A stretch of 64,000 bases of DNA, taken from contig NZ_CP036401.1 in NCBI RefSeq assembly GCF_004322755.1, forward strand, positions 2,418,001-2,482,000. Direction: 5' to 3'. Shown piece after piece: positions 57,072-64,000 of this stretch (position 1 is the stretch's first letter; every line of letters starts with the position of its first letter). The notes beneath the pieces are model-generated. The model saw only the letters and a program-made list of their open reading frames with translations. It did no database searches and was not told the origin of the DNA. Source of the DNA: Pseudoduganella albidiflava (lineage in GTDB: Bacteria; Pseudomonadota; Gammaproteobacteria; Burkholderiales; Burkholderiaceae_D). Both the position numbers and the translations under genes were made by a program.

Positions 57072-58726
57072 TGCACTTCATCGACAGTATCCGCACCGCG
57101 ATGCGGGAACGCGCCGGCGACGTGGCGATCGTGCAGCTCGACGGTACTGTGTCGCCGGGCCGTGTCGTCGATTACGGCACGCTCGAACAGGAGTGCAACG
57201 CACTGGCGGTGGCGCTGGCTGCGCGGTGCGCGCCGGGCAGCACCGTCGGCCTGGTGGCGGCCAACTCCATCGCCTGGATCGAGGCCGACCTGGCCTTGCT
57301 GATGGGCGGCCATGTCGAGGTGCCGGTACCGCTGGCGTTCAGCGCGGAGCAGGCCGCCCACCTGCTGGCTTCCTGCAGCGTGGTGCTGACCGACGACGCG
57401 GGCCAGCGCCGCTTCGAGGCATGGCGCGCCGACGCGCCGCACGCGTTCCAGGCGATGCCGTGCCTGTCCATCGGCCAGCTGGTCGACGGCGCCGCCGCCG
57501 TGACGGCCCGGGCGCTGACCGCCGGCACGCAGGCGGACCGCGTCTGCAAGGTGATCCACACATCCGGCACCACCAGTGCCCCCAAGGGAGTACGGATCCG
57601 CGCGAACGGCCTGGATGCGCTGCTGGCATCGCTGTGGCGGCACGCCACGCGGGACGACTACAGGCGCTACCTGAACCTGGTACCGTTCAGCCTCCTGATC
57701 GAACAGGTGACGGCGCTGTACATGCCGTTCGCGGCGGGCGGCACGGTCGTGCTGCCGCCGGTGGGCGAGGCGCCGCTGGGCGATCCGGGCGCGGTGGCCG
57801 CCGACAAGCTCGCGCTGCTGCGGCGCGCCCGCCCGAGCGCGGTGACCTTGCCGCCGTCGCTGGTGGAAGCGCTGGCCAATGCGGCGGACCGCCTGCCGGA
57901 GCTGGATACCGCGGCGCTGTGCGAGGCGCTGTTCGGCCGCTCGACCGTGCCCCTGATCGCGGCGGGTGGCGCACCGGTCGCCGCCGCCACGATCGAACGG
58001 CTGGCGCAACGCGGCGTCACCGTGCTGCAGGGGTATGGTCTCAGCGAAAACAGCTCCGTGGTTGCATGGAATACGCGGGCCGAGAACCGCATCGGCAGCG
58101 TCGGCAAGCCGCTGGCACACGTTTCCTGCAAGCTGGGACCGGACGGTGAACTGGCCGTGCGCAGCGCTTCGCTGTTCGCCGGCTACAGCGGCAGCGATCC
58201 CAGCGCCTGCCATACCGATGCCGAGGGCTGGCTGTGGACCGGCGACCTGGCCGGGATCGACGCCGACGGCTTCATCACGATCATCGGCCGCAAGAAGAAC
58301 CTGATCATCACCGCGCACGGCCGCAACGTGTCGCCGGAACCGGCCGAGGCGTCGTACCGCAGCGTGGCGGGCGTCGCCGATATCGTGTTGCTGGGCGAAG
58401 GGCAGGAGACGCTGTCGGCCTATGTGCTCACGGCGACCGGCGTCGACCAGGGCGCGTTGCGGCATGCACTGGTACGGCATGGCGAACGCTGGCTCTCCGG
58501 CATCGAGCGTGCCAGCACCTTCGTGTTCGAAGCCGATGCGCCGGCGCTGCGGGCCCGCCTGTTCACCGTCACGGGCCGGCCGCGCCGGCAGGAGGTGGAG
58601 CGCCATGTACGCGAATGTCAATTACGCGAAAGTCATGTCCGCGAATGTCATGTCCGCGAACGCCACGCCCACGAGTACCAGGCAGGCAGCCTCCCGGCAG
58701 CCGCCTCCGCCCTTCATCAACGTTGA
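57068..58726 (+). CDS. AMP-dependent acyl/aryl ligase
   Basis: 552 residues. The ANL-superfamily core has the P-loop VIHTSGTTSAPKGVRI, LQGYGLSENSSVVAWN, WTGDLAGID and the lid hinge GRKKNLIITAHGRNVSPE. It would activate a carboxylic acid as acyl-AMP. The usual C-terminal catalytic lysine is not obvious after the hinge. Instead the last ~40 residues are an unusual run of five-residue repeats (HVREC, QLRES, HVREC, HVRER, HAHEY). Translationally coupled to the hemolysin-family gene; the dioxygenase gene follows after 15 bases. Confidence 0.9.
   Translation: MMHFIDSIRTAMRERAGDVAIVQLDGTVSPGRVVDYGTLEQECNALAVALAARCAPGSTVGLVAANSIAWIEADLALLMGGHVEVPVPLAFSAEQAAHLLASCSVVLTDDAGQRRFEAWRADAPHAFQAMPCLSIGQLVDGAAAVTARALTAGTQADRVCKVIHTSGTTSAPKGVRIRANGLDALLASLWRHATRDDYRRYLNLVPFSLLIEQVTALYMPFAAGGTVVLPPVGEAPLGDPGAVAADKLALLRRARPSAVTLPPSLVEALANAADRLPELDTAALCEALFGRSTVPLIAAGGAPVAAATIERLAQRGVTVLQGYGLSENSSVVAWNTRAENRIGSVGKPLAHVSCKLGPDGELAVRSASLFAGYSGSDPSACHTDAEGWLWTGDLAGIDADGFITIIGRKKNLIITAHGRNVSPEPAEASYRSVAGVADIVLLGEGQETLSAYVLTATGVDQGALRHALVRHGERWLSGIERASTFVFEADAPALRARLFTVTGRPRRQEVERHVRECQLRESHVRECHVRERHAHEYQAGSLPAAASALHQR
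58599..58680 (+). repeat. 15-base tandem repeat in the ligase 3' end
   Basis: Degenerate units near CATGTCCGCGAATGT repeat about five times and encode the HVREC-type tail of the AMP ligase. In-frame unit changes would lengthen or shorten the protein tail without a frameshift. Confidence 0.7.
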
Positions 58727-58741
58727 AATCTGGAGAATCAC

Positions 58742-59647
58742 GTGCAAACTGCAGCTCATACCCGCCAGGCGGGACTAGTGGTACAAGGCGAGGCGGGCGA
58801 GACCCTGGCTTCGATCGGCAAGTCGCAACTGGCCGGCTGGCTGGGCGCTCATGGCTACGTCGTGCTGCGCGGCTTCCCGTGCGACGTGCCCGGCTTCTCG
58901 GACCTGGTACGCGCCCACAGCAGCCGCATCAGCCTCGATCCGGCCCGCCAGTTCCACGACCAGGATGGCAAGGTGCTGGCGCAGAAGGTCGACGCCGGCA
59001 GCGACGCCATCGGCCTGCACTGCGAAAACGGCAACAGCCCGTTCTGGCCCGACCTGTGCTGGTTCTTCTGCACCCAGGCGCCGGCCGTGGGGTCGCAGAC
59101 CACCGTCTGCGACGGCGCCGCCGTGTACCGCGACCTGTCGCCGCAGATGCGCACCGCGCTGCTGGCGCAGGACGTCGTCTACACGCGCAGCGTCGGCGAA
59201 GCGCTGTGGAAGAACTACGTGCGCCATGCGTCCGATGCCGGCAAGGAAGCGGCGGACACCCGGACCTGCTTCGAGCGCCTGCTGGCCCTTCTCGACGGGA
59301 ACGTGAACACGCAGATCGAACTGAACGCGGACCACTCGGTCACGTACAGCTTCCGCACACCGTCGATCCTGACCCGTTCGCCGTTCAGCCCTGGCCGGCC
59401 GGCCTTCGCCAACAGCATCTTCGGTCCGTCGTTCAACTACGAGCGTCCCCGGATCACGTTCGCGGACGGCACGCCGCTGCCGGAAGCGATGCGCGCGGCG
59501 CTGGACGCAGTCTGCCAGCGGCACACGGTGGACGTGGGCTGGCGGGACAACGACATCGTCGTCATCGACAACGCCCGCGTCATGCACGGCCGCCGCCGCA
59601 TCGAGGATACGCGCCGCACCATCTTCAACGCGCTGAGCTATTACTGA
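58742..59647 (+). CDS. TauD/TfdA-like Fe(II)/2-oxoglutarate dioxygenase
   Basis: 301 residues from a GTG start with GGAG upstream. Metal ligands are the HxE in GLHCENGNSPF and the distal histidine in ARVMHGRRRI, whose following arginines would bind 2-oxoglutarate. YVVLRGFP at the N-terminus is typical. Probably hydroxylates or desaturates the product of the ligase/acyltransferase pair. Substrate unknown. Co-transcribed with them. Confidence 0.9.
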   Translation: MQTAAHTRQAGLVVQGEAGETLASIGKSQLAGWLGAHGYVVLRGFPCDVPGFSDLVRAHSSRISLDPARQFHDQDGKVLAQKVDAGSDAIGLHCENGNSPFWPDLCWFFCTQAPAVGSQTTVCDGAAVYRDLSPQMRTALLAQDVVYTRSVGEALWKNYVRHASDAGKEAADTRTCFERLLALLDGNVNTQIELNADHSVTYSFRTPSILTRSPFSPGRPAFANSIFGPSFNYERPRITFADGTPLPEAMRAALDAVCQRHTVDVGWRDNDIVVIDNARVMHGRRRIEDTRRTIFNALSYY

Positions 59648-59985
59648 ACGACCCGGGCGGCCTGACGCCTCCAGCCCCTTCGATACCCCGGCCAGCGGCC
59701 GCGCCAATACCCGCCATCGGCAAAAGCGATTTTCCCTGGCGGGAAAGCGCTGCTATCGTCCCGGGACAATATCGAACAATGGAGACTGGTCATGAGCATT
59801 TCGTTCGGGGGTGCTCGGCCCCGCCATGGCGGGCGCCACCGCACAGCAGTCCGGATTCCAGACCGGGTTCGCCGCCGTGGGCATCCCGGCGGTCGGTGTC
59901 ACCTCATCTCCTTTGCGTTGCCTGCCACGGCCTGCCACGGCCGGACTGTGGCATCATCGTTTCAGAACATATCAAAGGGGACACC
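59648..59985. other. intergenic region before the LysR gene
   Basis: No convincing gene. A short frame from 59811 rich in Gly and Ala (GPAMAGATAQQSGFQTGFAAVG) lacks a good start and is not called. AAAGGGG at the right end serves the LysR gene. Confidence 0.4.
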
Positions 59986-60957
59986 ATGCGTTTCAATCGT
60001 CTCGACCTGAATTTGCTGGTCGGGCTGGACATCCTGCTCAGCGAAAAAAGCATCACCCGGGCAGCGCGGCGGCTCAGCTTGAGCCAGTCCGCCACCAGCG
60101 GCGTGCTGGCCCGCCTGCGCGAGTATTTCAGCGACGAGCTGCTGATGCCGGTCGGCCGCAACCTGATCCTCACGCCACTGGCCGCCAGCCTGGCGGACCC
60201 CGTGCGCAAGGTGCTGCTGCAGATCCAGGCCACCGTCGACATCCGGCCGGAGTTCGATCCCCTCACCGCGGTACGGGGCTTTCGCATACTCGCATCGGAC
60301 TACATCTCGACCGTGGTGCTGGGCGACCTGGCAACGCTGCTCGCCACGGCCGCGCCGAACATCACGCTGGACATCCTGTCGATGTCGGCCAGCCCGACCG
60401 ACCTGCTGGAGCGCGTCGAAGCCGACCTGATCATCCTGCCGCGCAAGTACATGTCCGAGGTGCACCCGGTGCAGGTCCTGTTCGAGGAAACCTATACGTG
60501 CATCGCGTGGACCGGCAATACCCTGATCGACGACGAGCTCACGATGGCGCAGTACATGTCGCTGGGCCATGTATCGTCGCGCTTCGGCGCGGCGATCGTG
60601 AGCTTCGAGGAGTGGTTCATGAAGGTGTCGGGCTATGACCGGCGCATCGAGGTGACGACGACGAATTTCGCGAGCATTCCGCACTTCGTGATCGGCACCA
60701 ACCGGATCGCGACGATGCATACGCGCCTGGCGAAATCGCTGTCGCGCTACTACCCGATCAGGTTGCTGCCGCCGCCGCTCGACATCCCGGCGGTGGAAAT
60801 GTGCATGCAGTGGAACCAGGTGCTGGACAACGATCCCTCGCACCTGTGGTTCCGCTCCATGCTGATGGACACCGTGAGTGCTGGCCCATACGCCACGATC
60901 TCGCCGGTGCGCGCGCCCATTGCGATGGCCAGGTCGGCCGACAGGTTCCAGGCGTAG
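59986..60957 (+). CDS. LysR-family regulator, NodD/NahR-like
   Basis: 323 residues. The helix-turn-helix LLSEKSITRAARRLSLSQSATSGVLARLREYFSDELLMPVGR is followed by an effector domain starting FRILASDYISTVVLG. The RFNRLDLNLLVGLDILLSEKSITRAA opening is that of the NodD/NahR/LinR subgroup, whose members respond to aromatic or fatty-acid-like inducers. ATG 59986 behind AAAGGGG. It is on the same strand after the hemolysin-family operon and is its likely regulator by position. Confidence 0.92.
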   Translation: MRFNRLDLNLLVGLDILLSEKSITRAARRLSLSQSATSGVLARLREYFSDELLMPVGRNLILTPLAASLADPVRKVLLQIQATVDIRPEFDPLTAVRGFRILASDYISTVVLGDLATLLATAAPNITLDILSMSASPTDLLERVEADLIILPRKYMSEVHPVQVLFEETYTCIAWTGNTLIDDELTMAQYMSLGHVSSRFGAAIVSFEEWFMKVSGYDRRIEVTTTNFASIPHFVIGTNRIATMHTRLAKSLSRYYPIRLLPPPLDIPAVEMCMQWNQVLDNDPSHLWFRSMLMDTVSAGPYATISPVRAPIAMARSADRFQA

Positions 60958-60999
60958 CCAGGGAAGGAGGGCGCGTGGGCCACCTTCCGGTGGCCTGAG

Positions 61000-62472
61000 T
61001 CAGTTCTTCGGCACGATGTTCACCACCACCCGCTGGTAGCGCGTCAGCGCAGGGGTTCCCTTGTCCGTGACCCGCACGATGAAGTGCACGGTTTCAGGCT
61101 TGCCGACCTCCGGGGCCGTGAGGGTCTGGCGCGCCAGGTTGTCCGCAGCGATCGGGATGCTGGTCTTCAGCGTTCCCGCCTCGCCGTACTGGAACCAGTG
61201 ATAGCTCAGGCTGTCGCCGTCCGGGTCGGTCGAGGCGCTTGCGTCGAGCCGGATCGCCGCGCCGGCCTGCACCGTCAACTGATTGGCGTGGCCGAGCGCG
61301 GGCCTGGGCGGATGGTTCGCCTGGGCATACGAGCGGGTGGTCCAGCGCATGCGCGCGGCGAAATCGTTCTGGAAGTCGTCGCGCCAGCGCCATAGCGTGA
61401 CCTTGGGCCCGCTGAATTCCTTCGGGGCCGCCTTGTCGTCGCGGTGGAAGCGGTTGTATTCCATGCGCGGGCGGGACGTCATGGTGTCGCTGGCATTGGT
61501 CCAGATCGGCCGGGTTTCCGCCTCGACCGGCACGCCGCCATTGAAGCCCTTGGGGTCGATCTCGTCCAGGCCGGGCGTGCGCAGCGTATAGCGCCCGCCC
61601 CAGCCGCCCCAGTCCGGACGGTCTGGCACGTTCAAGCCATTCGGGAGCAGGCCCAGGAAGCTGGGCGTATCGCCTTCCATGCCCCACGCCACGTCGGGAT
61701 ACGCGGCCCCCAGCGGGCCGTGGCCCTGCTGGATATTGGCGGCGATCCAGGCATTGCCGACATTGGTGTTGTCGATGCCGTCGACGACGGCGCTGATGCC
61801 GAGCCAGGTCGCGTTGCCGTATCCGCCAGGACTCACCACATAGAACAGCGACGGAAACGTCTTGCGTATCCAGGCGCCGCTGTCGTCCTGGTCGGAAATG
61901 GCGTGCACGCGCAGGCGGCCGAGCGCCTTGTCGAGCTGTGTGGCAGGAGTCGTCTGCTTCAGGCGGTACAGCGCCTGCGCCAGCGTATTCGTCCCGCCCC
62001 AGGCGGTCACCCAGAGCGGGCGCCGGTCATCCGCCTTGATGGCGCGCACCAGCAGGTCGGAACCCGGCGAATCCTTGCCGTCCCCGACGCCGGCCATGCC
62101 GTAGACCGGCAATGCCTGGCTGACCTTGGCCAGGAGCCGGTCCGCGGCGGGAAAGCCTGGCTCGTGCTTGAGCAGATTGGGCTGGACCTGGCCGTAACGC
62201 CTGATCAGGGTGCGGATCGATTCCGGATGAACAGCGTCCTTCAGGTGGACCGACGTGGTCGCGACGATCCCTTCGATGTCGAACTGGTTCGCGTACAGCA
62301 GCAAACGGACCAGCGACTGGGCATCGTCCGGATCGGCTTCCATGTCGGTCAGCACGAACAGGCGCTGGCGCGACTCCGGTGCCACGGCGCGTTCGGCCGG
62401 CGCAGCCAGCGCAAGACCTCCGGCGGCGCAGGTCGCGCCTCCCAGCAGGAATGCAAGGGTCAGTTTCAGCAT
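61000..62472 (-). CDS. secreted DUF1593 (nucleoside-hydrolase-like) protein
   Basis: 490 residues with a signal peptide (LTLAFLLGGATCAAGGLALA). FVLTDMEADPDDAQSLVRLLLYANQFDIEGIVATTS is the DUF1593 opening, resembling the D-rich calcium site of inosine-uridine nucleoside hydrolases. A C-terminal PKD/Ig-like domain of about 100 residues ends the protein (ASTDPDGDSLSYHWFQYGEAG). Often found with plant-polysaccharide degradation genes. The GH1 gene lies 11 bases upstream, so they form an operon. Confidence 0.88.
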   Translation of the reverse strand: MLKLTLAFLLGGATCAAGGLALAAPAERAVAPESRQRLFVLTDMEADPDDAQSLVRLLLYANQFDIEGIVATTSVHLKDAVHPESIRTLIRRYGQVQPNLLKHEPGFPAADRLLAKVSQALPVYGMAGVGDGKDSPGSDLLVRAIKADDRRPLWVTAWGGTNTLAQALYRLKQTTPATQLDKALGRLRVHAISDQDDSGAWIRKTFPSLFYVVSPGGYGNATWLGISAVVDGIDNTNVGNAWIAANIQQGHGPLGAAYPDVAWGMEGDTPSFLGLLPNGLNVPDRPDWGGWGGRYTLRTPGLDEIDPKGFNGGVPVEAETRPIWTNASDTMTSRPRMEYNRFHRDDKAAPKEFSGPKVTLWRWRDDFQNDFAARMRWTTRSYAQANHPPRPALGHANQLTVQAGAAIRLDASASTDPDGDSLSYHWFQYGEAGTLKTSIPIAADNLARQTLTAPEVGKPETVHFIVRVTDKGTPALTRYQRVVVNIVPKN

Positions 62473-62483
62473 GGGGTCTCCGC

Positions 62484-63854
62484 TTACCTGTTGTCGACGG
62501 CGATGGCGTTCTGGCGTGCGATGGTGCCCAGCAGGCGTGCGCTCGGCTTGGGCGTGCGCTGCTGGGTCTTGCGGTCGACGCTCACCAGGCCGAAGCGGGG
62601 ACCATAGCCGAAATTCCATTCGAAGTTGTCCAGCAACGACCAGTGGAGGTAGCCGCGCACGTCGATACCATCGCGCATGCAACGCGCCACGCCGCCGACG
62701 GCCACGCGGATATATTCCTCGCGATGCCGGTCATCCATCGTGGCGATGCCGTTCTCGGTCACATACAAGGGCTTGCGCACGCGCGACGCCGCGTAGCGCA
62801 GGGCGCCTTCGATGGCCTGCGGATAGAACTCGTAGCGCATGTCGGTCAGGCGCGCACCGTCGGGCGGCGGCAGTTCGGCGTCGGCGCCGATCCGGGCGCG
62901 GGTATAGCATTGGACCCCGACGAAGTCGGCATGGCTCTCCGCCAGTGCCAGCCATGGACCGTAGGCGATCTCGCGCCTGCGCCGCATGGTGTCGTCCGAG
63001 GCGCCCGCCGCCTGGTCGTCCGCCATGGCGATCGTGAGGCCGACCTTCATCGACGGCTTGACGCGATGGATGGCTTCGAAGGCGGCGCGGTGCGCGGCAA
63101 GCTGTCCCGCCTGGATCTTGTCCAGGTCGCCGAACATCCAGGCCGAGAAGCGGCCGGTTCCACTGACCTCGCCGGCGCGCGCCAGCATGGCTTTTTCCTT
63201 TGGATTGCCGGAAAACTGCTGCAACGGGCCGGGAAAGCCGAACAGCAGCTTGGCGAGGTTGGGCTCGTTGAACGTGGTGGTCAGTTCCATCAGGTCGCCC
63301 AGCGCTTCGGTGACCTTCGCGCAGTAGCGCGCGAACAGCCGTGGCGCATCGTCTCCCTCCCAGCCACCCAGCGCGGCGAACCATCGCGGCGTGGAAAAGT
63401 GGTTGTAGCTGACCATCGGCGTCAGCTTGTGCTTCCGGCAAGCCTCCAGCACATCGCGGTAGTGGGCCAGTGCGGCCTCCGAGAACATGCCGTTCTCCGG
63501 CTCCACGCGCGACCATTCGACCGAGAAGCGGAAGGTGTTGAGACCGAGAGCGGCCACCATGGCGATGTCCTCGGCGAACAGCCGGTAATGGTCGCAGGCG
63601 TCGCCGGAAGGCTCGGCGAACGTGGTGGGTTCGATGGTCTCGAGCAGCCAGGCGTCGCTGTTGATGTTCTGGCCTTCGACCTGGTGCCCGGCCACGGCGG
63701 CGCCCCACAGGAAGCCGCGAGGGAACGAGAACTTGCCGGAGGTGGCCGGCGCTGCCTTCACGCCTGCCGGCAGCAGGGCGGCGCCGATCAAGCCGGCGCC
63801 GGCCAGCAGGGCGCGGCGGCGTTCGGTCTTCAGTTGGCTGTCGAAATCGGTCAT
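62484..63854 (-). CDS. Tat-exported GH1 beta-glucosidase
   Basis: 456 residues. A twin-arginine-like signal (ERRRALLAGAGLIGAALLPAG) is followed by a GH1 barrel: FLWGAAVAGHQVEG, TFNEP with the acid/base glutamate, and YVTENGIA with the nucleophile glutamate. The end, LLDNFEWNFGYGPRFGLVSVD, is typical. Hydrolyses beta-glucosides, probably in the periplasm. ATG 63854 has GAGGG upstream. Lies downstream of a TonB receptor ending at 63951 and upstream of the DUF1593 gene. Confidence 0.93.
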   Translation of the reverse strand: MTDFDSQLKTERRRALLAGAGLIGAALLPAGVKAAPATSGKFSFPRGFLWGAAVAGHQVEGQNINSDAWLLETIEPTTFAEPSGDACDHYRLFAEDIAMVAALGLNTFRFSVEWSRVEPENGMFSEAALAHYRDVLEACRKHKLTPMVSYNHFSTPRWFAALGGWEGDDAPRLFARYCAKVTEALGDLMELTTTFNEPNLAKLLFGFPGPLQQFSGNPKEKAMLARAGEVSGTGRFSAWMFGDLDKIQAGQLAAHRAAFEAIHRVKPSMKVGLTIAMADDQAAGASDDTMRRRREIAYGPWLALAESHADFVGVQCYTRARIGADAELPPPDGARLTDMRYEFYPQAIEGALRYAASRVRKPLYVTENGIATMDDRHREEYIRVAVGGVARCMRDGIDVRGYLHWSLLDNFEWNFGYGPRFGLVSVDRKTQQRTPKPSARLLGTIARQNAIAVDNR

Positions 63855-63903
63855 GTGGTTCCCTCGTGTGATGGTTGTCTGTTCAAGAATCTGTTTCAAA
63901 GAA

Positions 63904-63925
63904 CCGGCCCGTTCCTTCGGGCCGG
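63904..63925 (-). terminator. hairpin between the TonB receptor and GH1 genes
   Basis: CCGGCCCG and CGGGCCGG pair over a 6-base loop. In the minus-strand direction TTCTTT follows. It may end or attenuate transcription from the receptor gene before the GH1 gene. Confidence 0.6.
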
Positions 63926-63950
63926 AAGTCCTGTGCAGGAAATCTGCGGA

Positions 63951-64000
63951 TCAGTAGCGCGCGCCAATCGACAAGCCGGCGGTGCGCGGTGCGGCCGTAT
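63951..64000 (-). CDS. TonB-dependent receptor, C-terminal end (partial)
   Basis: Only the last 16 codons are in the window: TAAPRTAGLSIGARY plus TGA at 63951. The PRTxGxxxGARY ending is that of TonB-dependent receptor barrels. Followed on the same strand by GH1 and DUF1593 genes, so a second carbohydrate-uptake locus begins here. Confidence 0.7.
   Translation of the reverse strand, partial: TAAPRTAGLSIGARY

Noticed and set aside
58234..60957. 907-residue fused frame from the ligase to the LysR gene
   Set aside because: Only the part after 59986 codes (LysR). Upstream it runs in the wrong frame through the ligase and dioxygenase genes.

Overview
The window is GC-rich, with codon use and gene content typical of a betaproteobacterium of the Oxalobacteraceae (Massilia/Pseudoduganella/Telluria-like). 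Indicators are the smpB-ratA-rnfH block, the divergent ppsR/ppsA pair, guaB-guaA, PEP-CTERM and DUF4124 proteins, and carbohydrate loci that combine a TonB receptor with a tryptophan-halogenase-like protein. The taxonomic call is inferred from gene content only.

Layout. 0-20.4 kb is core chromosome: an MscS channel, an ECF41-type sigma factor beside a Tat-exported SDR, ppsR/ppsA, an NfeD-SPFH pair, a sirtuin, two lipoproteins, smpB/ratA/rnfH, guaB and guaA. 20.44-31.07 kb is a genomic island inserted in the 3' end of guaA. It has a P4-type tyrosine integrase, AlpA, an iteron-like array, a dead IS3-family element and an AT-rich three-gene operon (25.0-30.0 kb). The last 12 coding bases of guaA, its stop codon and its terminator are duplicated at the far end. 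A third, degraded copy of the junction lies at 35.7 kb, so the site has probably taken more than one element. 31-33.1 kb is low-GC debris, including IS66 remains. 33.2-36.8 kb holds CapA-like, PilZ, XRE-cupin and GNAT genes.

37-48 kb holds an OmpR/EnvZ-type pair, then an alpha-glucan locus (TonB receptor, GH13, halogenase-like flavoprotein, GH97). 48-53.5 kb has a MocR regulator flanked by a perfect 28-bp inverted repeat, a truncated acyl-CoA ligase and a second MscS. 53.8-61 kb has a ZnuD-like zinc TonB receptor and a small biosynthetic-looking operon (thermostable-hemolysin family, AMP-ligase, 2OG dioxygenase) followed by a LysR regulator. 61-64 kb has a DUF1593 protein, a GH1 beta-glucosidase and the C-terminus of a further TonB receptor.

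The most notable system is the 25.0-30.0 kb operon. It encodes a large protein with a histidine-kinase-type ATPase end, a stand-alone receiver, and a receiver fused to an alpha/beta-hydrolase. This matches the architecture of Detocs (DtcA-DtcB-DtcC) anti-phage two-component systems, in the variant whose effector is a hydrolase rather than the ATP-cleaving nucleosidase. The family is therefore known, but as far as I know the target of the hydrolase effector is not.
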